Notes: generated from the sequence alone by a model not told the origin. A stretch of 64,000 nucleotides of DNA from Caulifigura coniformis (GCF_007745175.1 NZ_CP036271.1:6163439-6227438); one strand, 5' to 3'; shown: positions 16,482-26,061, counted from the stretch's first letter. Numbers and translations: made by a program.

Positions 16482-19400
16482 TTAATGGCGTTCCACATTC
16501 GTCGCGGAACCCGTATCAGTCGACCCGGTAGCACCGCCCATGCCGGTAGGTCCTCCATGAGACAAAGACTGCTCCGAAGGAGCGAACTCGCCCACTGAAC
16601 TTGCCGGAGTGGCAAGCTGCGTTGAGGGAAGGGCCGCTTCTTCATGGGGTTCGATCAGCACAACCTGCTGATCGTCTTCACTGACGACCCGTTGAGCGGC
16701 CTTGAGACCGAAGAGCCAGAAGAGGGCCGGGTGGACGAAGAAGTCGAGAAGTGTAGAACTGACAACACCACCCAGGATCACAGTGGCGACAGGGTAAAGG
16801 ATTTCTTTGCCGGGCTCGCCGGCCGCCAAAACGAGTGGCACCAATCCGATTCCAGCGGTGAGGGCTGTCATCAGCACCGGAGCCAATCGCTCCAGTCCGG
16901 CCCGGATGATCATGTGGTGCGTCCACGTCTCGCCTTCGTATTTGACGAGGTGGAGATAGTGGTTCAGCAGTAGGATGCCGTTGCGCGAAGCGATTCCGGC
17001 GAGTGAGATGAAACCCACGATGCTGGCGATTGTGAGCGTCTGCCCTGTTAAGACTAGGGCTGCTACGGAGCCGATGAAGGCCATCGGCAACGCGGCCATC
17101 ACCTGCAGCGACAGGTTGGTCGAGCGGAACATCGTGTAGAGCACGAGGAACACGCCGACCATCGCCACGGCGAACAGGGCCCCAAGGATCCGGCTGGCCG
17201 CCTGCTGGCTCTGGAACTGACCGCCATATTCCACGAAGTAGCCGGAGGGCAGCGACGCTGTAATGTTGGCAACGCGTCCTTGAATGTCCTTCACAACGTC
17301 GACCACGCCGCGGTCGGCGACGTTGCACTGCAGAACGATCCGGCGGCGGACGTTCTCGCGGTTGATGGTGTTGGGACCGCCGGATTCATAGATGTTGGCA
17401 ATGGCCTCCAGGGGAATCTTCCGTCCTTCGGGGGTGTCAATCGTCAATCGCCGCAGGCCCTCCAGGTTCTCCCGGTACTGGTTCTGGAAACGGACCAGCA
17501 GGTCGAATGTCCGTTGACCATCGAGCACTTCGGAGACCACTTCGCCATTGAGAGCTGTCTGGATGAAATCGTTCACGTACTTGGCCGACAGGCCATTGAG
17601 CAGCAGCTTGTCGCGTTTGAGTTCGATCCGGAGCTGGGGGATCAGCACCTGCGGCTCCAGGATCACGTCTTTGACGCCGGGAACTCCTTTAAGAATTGCT
17701 TCCATCTCCTGGCCTTTGCGGCGAAGCAGGTCGAGGTCATCTCCATAGATCTTGATGCCGATCTGAGCCTTCACGCCGGACAGCATGTGAGAGATCAGGT
17801 GGGAGATCGGCTGCTCGACCGCCGACACAATTCCTGGGATGTCGGCGACCGCCTCGCGAATGTCATCGATCTGCTCTTCACGAGATCGATGCGACTTCGG
17901 ATCAAGATCGATGATCAGCTCGCTCGTGTTGACGCCTTCCGCATGCTCGTCGAGTTCCGCCCTGCCGGTGCGGCGTCCCACGCGAACGACGTCGGGGACG
18001 GCAAGCAGTCGCTTGTCGACGGTCGTGGCAATCGAATTCGATAAGGCTAGTGATGTGCCTGGAGGCATCAGCACGTTCAGCTGCACCGTGCCCTCGTTGA
18101 ACGGCGGCAGGAAGTCGCGTTCCAGGTTTGCGACGAACACGCCCGAGATGGCGACGGCGATGACGACAACGGTCAGATTCAGGCGGGGCCAGGCCAAGCT
18201 GAACCGGATAACCTGTTCCGCAACTCGTTTAAGGAAGCGGAGGACGAACCCATCTTCAGCATGTCCGCCTGCCTTACCGGAACCGAGCAGCCAATAAGAC
18301 AGGACTGGAGTGACGGTTAGAGACACCAGCAGCGACGCCAGAATCGAAACGATGTAGGCGACTGCCAGCGGCGTAAACAGCCGGCCTTCCATCCCGGAAA
18401 GTGCGAACAACGGAATAAACACGAGGCAAACGATCATCGTGCTGAACACGATCGAATTGCGGATCTCGGTGCTCGCCTGAAACACCACCAGCAAGGGGTG
18501 CTTGGGATTCGCGGCGTGCCGGTTCTCGTTCAGCCGCCGGAAGATGTTCTCCACGTCGACGATGGCGTCGTCCACCAGCTCGCCGAGCGCAACGGCCAGT
18601 CCACCCAGCGTCATCGTGTTGATCGACATCCCAGTGGCCGCGAACACCAGGGCCGTGATCACGAGTGAAAGCGGAATGGCCGTCAGCGTGATGAACGTCG
18701 TGCGGATGTTCATCAGGAAGAGAATCAGGATGATCACCACCAGAATGACGCCATCCCGCAAGGCTTCGATGACGTTCTCGATGGCTCGGTCGATGAACGA
18801 CTTCTGCGAATAGAGCTGAACGACTCGAATGTCTTTGGGCAGCGACGGAAGTAGGTCCAGGATCGCCTTATCGACGTTGTCCGTGACCAGCCGGGTGTCG
18901 GCTCCGGGCTGCTTGTTGATCGTGAGGATGACTGCGGGCCCGCCTGACCAGGACGGGGCCCCGTCGGAGGTGCGCGACGCATCGCCCAGGGTGGACTCCG
19001 TTCTGGCGTTGGCGAGCACATCCTCCGACAAGGCGTCCGATCGGGTCCAGGCCGAGCTGTCGCCGCGTTTGACCTGTGGACCCTCAATGACCTTGGCCAC
19101 TTGAGCCAGTGAGACCGGCCGACCTTCCCGGATGGTCACGACGACCTGCTTCAGGTCCTCAAGCGACTGAATTCGTCCGATAGCGCGGACGAGCAATTCG
19201 TTCGGTCCCTGCTGATCGAGGTAACCGCCGGTCGCGTTTTCATTGCTCTCGATGACGGCCTTCTTCACCTCATCGAGGTTCACGCCAAATTTCAGCATCG
19301 CGTCGGGATCAACCAGCACCTGGAACTGCTTGCGGCCGCCGCCCATTGTGAAGACCTGGGCAACACCCGGGATGGTCAGCAGTCGTTGGCGCACGGCCCA

Positions 19401-19883
19401 GTCAGCGAGTGTTCGGAGTTCGAGGGCGTCCGTTTTGTTCCCGTCGCTCCACATCCCCAGCATCAGGATCTGCCCCATCACGGACGAGATCGGCGACAAC
19501 TGCGGCCGAACTCCTTCCGGCAACCGGTCCTGGACCAGCTGAAGTCGTTCCGTCACGACCTGACGGTCGTTGTAGATGTCGGTGCCAAATCCGAACTCGA
19601 CATAGATGACGGAGATGCCGACACCCGACGAACTCCGCACAGCCTCGACGCCGTTCGCTCCATTGAGAGTCGTCTCAATTGGGAAGGTAATGAGCGCTTC
19701 AACTTCCTCCGGCGCCATCCCCGGCGCCTCGGTCATCACCACCACGCGGGGGCGATTGAGGTCCGGAAATACGTCGATCGGCGTATGGAGCGCGAGATAC
19801 GTTCCATAGCCGGTGACAAACAGCGCCAGCGCGATGACGAGCATCCGCTGGTGAAGGGCAAATCGAATGACGGCGTTCAGCAT
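16482..19883 (-). CDS. Heavy-metal RND efflux pump, CzcA/CusA family
   Basis: The 1133-residue inner-membrane pump drives proton-coupled metal export through the tripartite complex with the adaptor (20195-21700) and outer-membrane factor (22391-23908). It has the first helix after FALHQRMLVIALALF, the porter domains, and the helix 4 signature GGLAVALGELVDDAIVDVENI (about residue 431). That differs from CzcA (DFGxxxDGAxxxVEN) and CusA (VDAAIVMIEN), so the metal cannot be assigned. An extra Ser/Thr/Asp-rich loop of about 45 residues (near 280-325, RSDALSEDVLAN) interrupts the porter region. Length is slightly above the usual 1040-1070 residues. A His/Glu-containing tail follows the last helix. 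Confidence 0.93.
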   Translation of the reverse strand: MLNAVIRFALHQRMLVIALALFVTGYGTYLALHTPIDVFPDLNRPRVVVMTEAPGMAPEEVEALITFPIETTLNGANGVEAVRSSSGVGISVIYVEFGFGTDIYNDRQVVTERLQLVQDRLPEGVRPQLSPISSVMGQILMLGMWSDGNKTDALELRTLADWAVRQRLLTIPGVAQVFTMGGGRKQFQVLVDPDAMLKFGVNLDEVKKAVIESNENATGGYLDQQGPNELLVRAIGRIQSLEDLKQVVVTIREGRPVSLAQVAKVIEGPQVKRGDSSAWTRSDALSEDVLANARTESTLGDASRTSDGAPSWSGGPAVILTINKQPGADTRLVTDNVDKAILDLLPSLPKDIRVVQLYSQKSFIDRAIENVIEALRDGVILVVIILILFLMNIRTTFITLTAIPLSLVITALVFAATGMSINTMTLGGLAVALGELVDDAIVDVENIFRRLNENRHAANPKHPLLVVFQASTEIRNSIVFSTMIVCLVFIPLFALSGMEGRLFTPLAVAYIVSILASLLVSLTVTPVLSYWLLGSGKAGGHAEDGFVLRFLKRVAEQVIRFSLAWPRLNLTVVVIAVAISGVFVANLERDFLPPFNEGTVQLNVLMPPGTSLALSNSIATTVDKRLLAVPDVVRVGRRTGRAELDEHAEGVNTSELIIDLDPKSHRSREEQIDDIREAVADIPGIVSAVEQPISHLISHMLSGVKAQIGIKIYGDDLDLLRRKGQEMEAILKGVPGVKDVILEPQVLIPQLRIELKRDKLLLNGLSAKYVNDFIQTALNGEVVSEVLDGQRTFDLLVRFQNQYRENLEGLRRLTIDTPEGRKIPLEAIANIYESGGPNTINRENVRRRIVLQCNVADRGVVDVVKDIQGRVANITASLPSGYFVEYGGQFQSQQAASRILGALFAVAMVGVFLVLYTMFRSTNLSLQVMAALPMAFIGSVAALVLTGQTLTIASIVGFISLAGIASRNGILLLNHYLHLVKYEGETWTHHMIIRAGLERLAPVLMTALTAGIGLVPLVLAAGEPGKEILYPVATVILGGVVSSTLLDFFVHPALFWLFGLKAAQRVVSEDDQQVVLIEPHEEAALPSTQLATPASSVGEFAPSEQSLSHGGPTGMGGATGSTDTGSATNVERH

Positions 19884-19918
19884 GAGAGTGTCTTGAGGCT
19901 ATGAGCGAGCCTGGAAGG

Positions 19919-20164
19919 TCAGCGAAAGAGAGCCTTACAACAAACGCCGTCGTCGAGCTCGCAAAGCCGGCAATGATTGCAACGAGTCGAGGTCTGACTC
20001 TTCGTTTTGGCACTATCGCCGCCATCCCGTCGGAAGACGGTTAGCAGCCGAAAGCCGGAGTCGCGACGACTGAAGTCGAGGTTCAACAGCATCCAGGCCA
20101 TCGTGAACTCGAACAGTCCGAGTATGGTTAACAGCGTATAGACTTTGACGTGATGTCTCGTCAT
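19919..20164 (-). CDS. Small membrane protein with Cys-rich tail
   Basis: From the ATG at 20164 the product is 81 residues: one hydrophobic segment (YTLLTILGLFEFTMAWMLLNL) and a basic linker, ending CNHCRLCELDDGVCC. The two closely spaced CXXC-type pairs could hold a metal. A TTG at 20185 would add seven residues. It lies between the adaptor gene (31 nt away) and the pump gene (35 nt away) and is read in the same direction, so it belongs to the operon. Small membrane subunits are known in some RND systems, but this one matches none I recognise. Confidence 0.6.
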   Translation of the reverse strand: MTRHHVKVYTLLTILGLFEFTMAWMLLNLDFSRRDSGFRLLTVFRRDGGDSAKTKSQTSTRCNHCRLCELDDGVCCKALFR

Positions 20165-20194
20165 CACCTTGGCTCCAACGTGCAAAGAGCAGGC

Positions 20195-21700
20195 TTAGTG
20201 ATTGTGTCCGGCATGCGGATCTGCACCTCCGCCGGCCTTATTCTTGAGTGCCATTTGCATCTGATGCGCGCCACGCAAGGCGACGATGTCGCCCGGAAAA
20301 ATCGAACCGTCATTTGCGATGACGACCGACCGTGAGTCGCGGTAGTCCACCTTTACCGGAACTCGATCAAAGTGATCGCCATTCTGCTGGAAGACGAAAT
20401 AGTCGGCGCCATCGCGAGCGACGGCGTCTACCGGCAATACAAGGCGGTCGGGCCATTCTTCCACCGGCACGAGCAGCTGCAGCCTCTGTCCCAAGCGATA
20501 CCGCCACTCCACGAAACGCTGCTTGTCGGTAGTACCGTTCTGCTTCTCAATCTCGTTCGGCAGGCGTACAAAAAAGGGAAGAGTCCGCGAGTCTGCATGA
20601 ATCGCGTTGGCTGAGTAGACCAATTCCAAACCGGGCACCGACTGCACCTGATTTCCGGCCTCCTCAAAGACGGCGGTGACCTTCCATCCTTCTTTGGCCG
20701 CCTTGCTTAGAAGCGGCAGGTCCTGCTCAAACGCCTGGCCTTCGATGAACAGATCAGCGAAGTCGGCCAGCACGGCGAGAGTTTCGCCTGCAGCGACGGT
20801 CTGCCCTTTGTGAACTTTGACCTCTTGGAGGATCAGCGGATGCGTCTTTGCAACGCTCGCCGAGGCTTCGGGCGCCGAGGATTGCGGTTCCCGGAATGAG
20901 ACAGGCCGAACCGCTTGGTCCGTCAACTTCAATTCCTCGTGAGAATGATCGTCGGGAAGGGGAGCGACGATCTGGAGTTCCCGGAGAAGCTTTCGCTGCT
21001 GCGTGATGTCGTCGATTTGCCGCTCTGAAAGGCCGAGCAATCGCAGCGCCTCTCGATGGGCGCCGAGCATGACCTCCAGCTTTTCCTTCGTGTACTGACG
21101 CTCAAGGAGTGTCTTCTGCGGAATCGCTCCGCCTTCAGTCGCCTTCGTCAGTCGGGCAATCTCTCGACTCTCGACGTCGATCTCGCCAACAGTCTTCAGC
21201 AGTTCAGTCTGCGTTGAGACGAGGGCCTCGGCAGTGATTCGAATCTGAAATAGGAGTGTGCCAGGTTCTACCGCTTCACCTTGAACCGCGTGGACGTGCG
21301 TAATGACGCCGGCCATTGGCGTTGAGACTTCAGCCAGAGTGCGTCCCGGTCGTTCAGTGACGATTCCGGGAACGGTGATCGTTCGCTGAAATGTCTGAAG
21401 AGCCAGTGGTCTCACGAACTCTGCGGTCAGCCCGATGTTGCCGCGAGCCTGCGGAGTGAGTTCCAGCGAATTGGTCTCGTCATGTGCATGCTCGTGTCCC
21501 TCATGGGCATGACTGTCATCCCCATGGTCGTGACCTTCGTGCTCCTCGGCCGACGATTTCGTCTTGCGGTTAGCGATCGTGGAGGAAATGAATCGTTGGG
21601 CGGAGGGCCACCAACGGTCGTAGGTTGCGACGCCGAGCACGAGGGAGGCGGTGGCGACGAAGATCCAGACCCATCCCCAGGGGATGCGCGAAGTATTCAT
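20195..21700 (-). CDS. RND periplasmic adaptor (membrane fusion protein), CzcB/CusB type
   Basis: The 501-residue adaptor links pump and outer-membrane channel. It has an N-terminal membrane anchor (VWIFVATASLVLGVATY) and a His/Glu/Asp block at about residues 52-75 (EEHEGHDHGDDSHAHEGHEHAHDE). A barrel-sandwich half-motif follows (EVSTPMAGVITHVHAVQGEAVEPGTLLF split around a helical hairpin), then a second lipoyl half with KVHKGQTVAAGETLAVLADF, beta-barrel and membrane-proximal domains, and a short His tail (GAHQ, DPHAGHNH). The strongly His-rich head is typical of CzcB-like adaptors for divalent metals. The order adaptor, small protein, pump indicates a single transcript. Confidence 0.92.
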   Translation of the reverse strand: MNTSRIPWGWVWIFVATASLVLGVATYDRWWPSAQRFISSTIANRKTKSSAEEHEGHDHGDDSHAHEGHEHAHDETNSLELTPQARGNIGLTAEFVRPLALQTFQRTITVPGIVTERPGRTLAEVSTPMAGVITHVHAVQGEAVEPGTLLFQIRITAEALVSTQTELLKTVGEIDVESREIARLTKATEGGAIPQKTLLERQYTKEKLEVMLGAHREALRLLGLSERQIDDITQQRKLLRELQIVAPLPDDHSHEELKLTDQAVRPVSFREPQSSAPEASASVAKTHPLILQEVKVHKGQTVAAGETLAVLADFADLFIEGQAFEQDLPLLSKAAKEGWKVTAVFEEAGNQVQSVPGLELVYSANAIHADSRTLPFFVRLPNEIEKQNGTTDKQRFVEWRYRLGQRLQLLVPVEEWPDRLVLPVDAVARDGADYFVFQQNGDHFDRVPVKVDYRDSRSVVIANDGSIFPGDIVALRGAHQMQMALKNKAGGGADPHAGHNH

Positions 21701-21849
21701 ATGGTGTACCGGCCGCGCGAGGGCGCGCTGGACTAACAGACGGAAGGACGCTGGGGAACTGGCCTTATGCAGGGCCAGACGAGGATCGGCGCAACTACCT
21801 GATCCAGAATGGGCTCAGGCAATCGGCATGGCGCGGCAGGAGCAGCCGA

Positions 21850-22308
21850 CTAGACCGTCCAGACCTGCAGCCAGGCGCGCAGTTCTTGCGCGGCAATCAG
21901 TGGCGGGGAGAAGTCCCGCAAGAAAACCAGCTTTTCGCTGGAAACGGCGGACGGTTGAGCTATGGACGCAGGTACGATTACCGCGCTCCACTCGACCAGA
22001 TTCAATATGGAACCGCCGTCATCAGCGATGACGTACACACAGCCCAGTTCAGCGCATCCGCCGTGCGAATGATCGCACGGTTCAGGAACATTCTGAGAAC
22101 GATCGTCTTCCGCGTCGGCGGAGTCGTCGCTGCCGCAGTCAGCTCCAAATGATCGTGTCCCGCCGTGGCCCCCGCAGCAGCCGGAGTGTTCGCTGGGCGA
22201 CTCCGTCGCCACATTGCTGCGGGTGTGGTCATGATGCCAACAGCAACCGAGGACGCTGTGGAACAGCGTCGCGGCAAGCGTCAGGGTGGTGACCAGATGG
22301 ACGAGCAT
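21850..22308 (-). CDS. Secreted CCWHH-family Cys/His-rich protein, second copy
   Basis: The 152-residue product has a 21-residue leader ending HSVLG, then GCCWHHDH and a variable acidic Cys/His region (HSGCCGGHGG, CDHSHGGCAELGC). A more hydrophobic C-terminal half ends LQVWTV. It parallels the protein at 4960-5412 in leader length, CCWHH motif and terminal residues. Here it lies between the outer-membrane factor gene and the adaptor gene of the RND operon, which ties the family to metal efflux. A CzcI/CzcE-like regulatory or binding role is only an analogy; no homology to those is visible. Confidence 0.7.
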   Translation of the reverse strand: MLVHLVTTLTLAATLFHSVLGCCWHHDHTRSNVATESPSEHSGCCGGHGGTRSFGADCGSDDSADAEDDRSQNVPEPCDHSHGGCAELGCVYVIADDGGSILNLVEWSAVIVPASIAQPSAVSSEKLVFLRDFSPPLIAAQELRAWLQVWTV

Positions 22309-22390
22309 CGGAGATGCGCAGGAAAGAAGCCAGACTACGGGATCATTCGCGACGACGACTCACGCCGTCAAGGGCAATCCGTCAATTTGC

Positions 22391-23908
22391 CTACTGACCG
22401 CTCAAAGATTGTCCGCGAAGCCCGTCATCTTCGGGAGTGTCGCTGGTCGCGTCTAGGCCACCGGACAACAAGAGCCCATCGATAGCTGCGGAAGCCTTCG
22501 CAAGGTCTCGCTTCGCATCGATCACGACCATCGTGGCATCGAAGTAGGTCCGGCGAGCAGTCAAGACTTGCAGATAGCTGAACTCCCCTGCGGAATACGC
22601 CTTTTCCGAGAGATCTAGGGACTGCTGGGCTTGCGGCAGAATCTCGGCCACGTATTGATCAACTGTCGCGAGAGCGGAATCAAATTCGTTCGCTGTCCGG
22701 GCAAGCCTTGCGCTCAGCGACATTCTGAGCCTCTGGTACTCTTGCTGGGCGCGGCAATATTCCGCATCAGCCGCTGCGATGTTCCCTTGATTTTTATTGA
22801 ACAGAGGGATGGGAAGTCCGGCTTGTACGCGGCCGAACTGCTGATCCGTTGCTAGGTCGTGGCCCAGTCCCGCCTGAAGTTCAATATTCGGTATTGGCTG
22901 CGCATTTTGCCGTTGAACATTTGCCGCAGCGCGGCACACCCGAGCGTTGGCGGCTTTGAGTTCAGGGCTACGTGAAGTCACGTCTGAATAGACGGCTTCC
23001 CAGTTTCGAGCGGCAAGGGAAGGTGCATTCGGGACAGCAAGCGAGGTTGGCTGAAGGCTACGATTGCCCACTGTTGCCGCCAGTTCATTCCAGGCCGCTT
23101 CGAAAGAATACTTGGCTCGCTGCTGGACCAGACGGACCTCGTTCCGTTGAATCTTGGCCAGAAGAATCTCTGGAACAGACCCTTCCGCAGCTTCCTTTCG
23201 CACCTCGGCGATTCGCACACCTTCCGCAAGGACGGTGTCGAATTCTGTTGCCGCGTTGAGACGCTGCTGGGCCGCGAGGGCCTCGTAGAACCGCAGTCTG
23301 ACATCCGTCAGCACTCGATAGCGCTGCGTCTCCACTTCCCAGAGCTGCGACTGCACGCTGTGTGAAAGAACATTCTGGTTCAGCTGCAACTTCCCACCGG
23401 TGATGATGTCCTGCGAGACGAAGGCACCGTACTGATCTGTCCCAGCATCACCAATCTGTTCCCCGAAGAATCCAATCGTCGGATTTGGAGCGAGGCCGAC
23501 CTGATTGCGAAATCCCATCGCCTTATACGCCGACGCGGATGCTTGGCGGATTGATGGATTCGACTCCAACGCCCAAGCCTCGAGAGTTGCGAGTGATAGC
23601 GCGTTCACATCGATCATCTCCGACGGCGCCTCCGGCGCATCGGGGGCAGATTGAGAACCTGCGTTGCTGATCTGATCGTGGGAAGCCGTCAGGATTTCAG
23701 GGTTAGTGCCCGAATGCTCAATGTCGAGCGATGCCGTGGACGCTGCAAAGAGATCGAGCTGCGGATCACGATTCGCGGCGATCTGGGTTGCCGACGGGCG
23801 AAGCGTATCGTGCGACAGGGCGGCGGCACGAGGACGACTGCCGGAACAGCCGGCGGCAAGTGACAATGCAGCGAGCCAGGCCGCTCGGGAAAGACGAAAA
23901 GTTCGCAT
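22391..23908 (-). CDS. Outer-membrane efflux factor, TolC/CzcC family lipoprotein
   Basis: The 505-residue protein begins with a lipoprotein signal (LAALSLAAGCSG) and a variable linker. Two related helical halves follow, of the outer-membrane efflux protein family, starting LSLATLEAWALESNPSIRQA (about 108) with conserved GLAPNPTIGFFGEQ and the second half ELKAANARVCRAAANVQRQNA. It forms the trimeric outer-membrane duct of the RND complex. GGAG is well placed before the ATG. It is the second gene of the operon after the His-rich protein at 23971-24411. Confidence 0.9.
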   Translation of the reverse strand: MRTFRLSRAAWLAALSLAAGCSGSRPRAAALSHDTLRPSATQIAANRDPQLDLFAASTASLDIEHSGTNPEILTASHDQISNAGSQSAPDAPEAPSEMIDVNALSLATLEAWALESNPSIRQASASAYKAMGFRNQVGLAPNPTIGFFGEQIGDAGTDQYGAFVSQDIITGGKLQLNQNVLSHSVQSQLWEVETQRYRVLTDVRLRFYEALAAQQRLNAATEFDTVLAEGVRIAEVRKEAAEGSVPEILLAKIQRNEVRLVQQRAKYSFEAAWNELAATVGNRSLQPTSLAVPNAPSLAARNWEAVYSDVTSRSPELKAANARVCRAAANVQRQNAQPIPNIELQAGLGHDLATDQQFGRVQAGLPIPLFNKNQGNIAAADAEYCRAQQEYQRLRMSLSARLARTANEFDSALATVDQYVAEILPQAQQSLDLSEKAYSAGEFSYLQVLTARRTYFDATMVVIDAKRDLAKASAAIDGLLLSGGLDATSDTPEDDGLRGQSLSGQ

Positions 23909-23970
23909 AAATTCTCCGTGGGTAAATAGGACTTGATGACATCGCGCAATCCATTGGCGGCGATGAGGTC

Positions 23971-24411
23971 CTAGACCTGGAGATGGCCCGTCGAATCCTT
24001 GGCAGAGAGAGCCAGCGCCCGGTCAGCATCACATTGAGCGATCGATTCCGTCGCGATGCCATGGTGGTGGCCGGTCGCGACACTATGCAGCCCTCGCTCC
24101 AGGAGCGATTCGCTCAATTCAACTCGAAAACTCGCGACCGACTCAGGAAGTGCTTTGAGTTCGCAGCCGGGGCAATGGCTGCGATGAATCGGCGTGGGCA
24201 GGGGGGCTTCGTCGTGATCGTGGCCGGAGCACCCGCAGTCCGATTTCGGAAGATGGCTACCGGTATGTACGTGCTGCCTTGGACTTGCTGACGACTGGCA
24301 GGAGCAACGGCAGGGCATCGCTGTGTGATGCAAGTGCATCACCAGCAAGGCGATCACGACAATGTGCCGTAAATATTGCACGTGGTTCTGTCGTCTTCCG
24401 TGACGAAACAA
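23971..24411 (-). CDS. Small exported His/Cys-rich protein at the head of the efflux operon
   Basis: The product has a hydrophobic segment (YLRHIVVIALLVMHL), then CRCSCQ, a His/Cys-rich middle (DCGCSGHDHDEAP, HRSHCPGCELK) and a C-terminal part with GHHHG and CDAD. The start is uncertain: TTG at 24411 (146 residues) or GTG at 24381 (136 residues); neither has a strong ribosome site. Its layout resembles the three other small Cys/His proteins of the island, although no motif aligns well. As first gene before the outer-membrane factor it could be a metal-responsive periplasmic sensor or chaperone; this is inferred from position. Confidence 0.55.
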   Translation of the reverse strand: MFRHGRRQNHVQYLRHIVVIALLVMHLHHTAMPCRCSCQSSASPRQHVHTGSHLPKSDCGCSGHDHDEAPLPTPIHRSHCPGCELKALPESVASFRVELSESLLERGLHSVATGHHHGIATESIAQCDADRALALSAKDSTGHLQV

Positions 24412-24981
24412 TTCACATCGTTCTTCGACTCGCGTTATCTGTTGGGGCCATGTTCAAAAGCTCTGGAAAAGAGCGGGATCGATTTCTCAGTGTTCGGGCT
24501 GGAATTGCCGGTAAAAGCCCTACATCTTCCAACGAAGGCGTCGCACTTTCTTGAGTTTCTGAAGGCAGCCACCTCCGAAGGCCACCTGTGCACGAGTGAT
24601 TTCTCGAACGAGGCTCCATCGAAAGCGAGCCGGGGAAGTGGACCGACAAGGGTTCGTCCACGAACGAGTGTCAGACAGACGATTCGGATCGTTCGGCTGG
24701 CATCAGTCGCGTTCGCCCCGAATGCTGCCGGCGTTTCGATGTTGCCGGTCGTCACCGAAACGACTCTCACAGAGGCGAGAGCTGTAGTCGCGAAGATCGA
24801 GTACAGCTACAGTTGCCCTCGACGTTCCCGAGGTCTTAGCCCGCCCCGGTTGAGCGTCGAAACCCCGCCCCAGTGGCGGGGTTTTTCACGCGCATTCGGT
24901 GCGACACAGCGTGGATAAACACGACGTCGCTGTGTTCAGCCCTGGGCGAAGAGTGATCGTCGAAGTTGGAGCGTACGGTGA
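24412..24981. other. Gap between efflux operon and integrase
   Basis: This 570-nt stretch should hold the promoter of the efflux operon close to 24412. Open frames on both strands have no recognisable domain and no good ribosome site. The only clear element is the hairpin at 24861-24886. Confidence 0.5.
24861..24886 (+). terminator. GC-rich hairpin with T-run
   Basis: AACCCCGCC (24861-24869) pairs with GGCGGGGTT (24875-24883 region) and is followed on the plus strand by TTTTT. On the minus strand the tail is only TTTCG, so it may stop transcription mainly from the left, or weakly insulate the efflux operon from integrase readthrough. Confidence 0.6.
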
Positions 24982-25977
24982 CTACCGAGATTTTCGGAGA
25001 GCACTGCGTAGATGGTCATCGGCCTGATTTAGATGGGCATACGTTTTCGCCAAAGTCTGCGTCGAGCGGTGTCCCATCAGAGTCGCAACTGTCAGAGCGT
25101 CATTCCCCGCCGCTAGTGACCGGTGAGCGAATCCGTGACGAAAGTGATATAGGCAGTAGCGGAATCCGAGTGTCTTCTCCAGCGTGCGAAATCGCATCCG
25201 GGTGATGTCTTTTGTGTATGGCTTTCCCGCCTTTGTGCGAAACAGGAGCCCCCCACTGCCAAGCAGTCGCCGAAGTATTTTTGCTGCTTCTGGAGGCAGC
25301 CAGATGACACGTGCGTAAGCTTTCCCCTTGGACTTCCACTTTGGGAAGACGATTCGAGCTTTCTTGAGATCGACATGTTGGTCTTCCAGCCGAAACGCTT
25401 CTTGTGGTCGGCAGCCAGTGATCCAAACGAAACGAACGAGGTCGGCGAAGCTGGCATCGCTTATTGCTGCAAGCACCGTCTTAAACTCGTCTCGGGAGAC
25501 GACATATTCACGGGCCGTCTCCCCTGGAAGCTTCAGCTGAGAGAGTGGCGAAACCAGCCCGTGTTCTTCGGCTGCCTTGCGGAATGCTGCCTTCACAGAT
25601 CGGAGGGCGGCTCGTCGTGAAGCTTGTGAACTCCATTGGCCGTTCACCCAGTTTCGAACGGCATCGATTGTCAAGTCGTCTGCTTTGGCAACGACGAACT
25701 GTTTCTTGAACGGTTGAAGGTACTGGCAGTACCAGTCCAGGGTTGCTTGTGATCTTTCCGCTTTCACCCAACACTGGAAGCGATCAGCGACCTCTGACGC
25801 GTAAAGCCACCCTCGCCCGGAGACTTTCGGCAGTGGCTCCTGCCCCGCTCTGAGCAGCAAGCATTGGCGATCTGCCTCCGCCTTGTCCGGGCCGAGGCGG
25901 TGTTTCACTCCTCGAACGGTGACGTACCATTCTCCACGAGCTTTGCGGAACCAGGGTTTTGGGATACGACCTGCCAT
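24982..25977 (-). CDS. Tyrosine recombinase (island integrase)
   Basis: The 331-residue protein catalyses site-specific integration and excision of the island. It has an N-terminal arm (RGEWYVTVRGVKHRLG), a SAM-like core-binding region (about 60-150) and a full catalytic set: Arg190 (TGCRPQE), His278 and Arg280 (YHFRHGF), His303 (LMGHRST) and Tyr313 (KTYAHL). The gene lies 85 nt from the 3' tRNA-Ala fragment at 26062-26108, the usual place for an integrase that targets tRNA genes. Nothing looks broken, so it may still be active. No excisionase gene was recognised next to it. Confidence 0.93.
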   Translation of the reverse strand: MAGRIPKPWFRKARGEWYVTVRGVKHRLGPDKAEADRQCLLLRAGQEPLPKVSGRGWLYASEVADRFQCWVKAERSQATLDWYCQYLQPFKKQFVVAKADDLTIDAVRNWVNGQWSSQASRRAALRSVKAAFRKAAEEHGLVSPLSQLKLPGETAREYVVSRDEFKTVLAAISDASFADLVRFVWITGCRPQEAFRLEDQHVDLKKARIVFPKWKSKGKAYARVIWLPPEAAKILRRLLGSGGLLFRTKAGKPYTKDITRMRFRTLEKTLGFRYCLYHFRHGFAHRSLAAGNDALTVATLMGHRSTQTLAKTYAHLNQADDHLRSALRKSR

Positions 25978-26061
25978 CGGATTCGTCCATTCTGTGCCAG
26001 AAGTGGCACTGAATAGTCGTCCGCAGCCAGCGAATTGCTCGGAAAAACACGATTCTTCCCG

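Noticed and set aside
24376-24918. 180-residue plus-strand frame between efflux operon and integrase
   Set aside because: Runs through the terminator hairpin at 24861-24886 and shows no domain or start signal.
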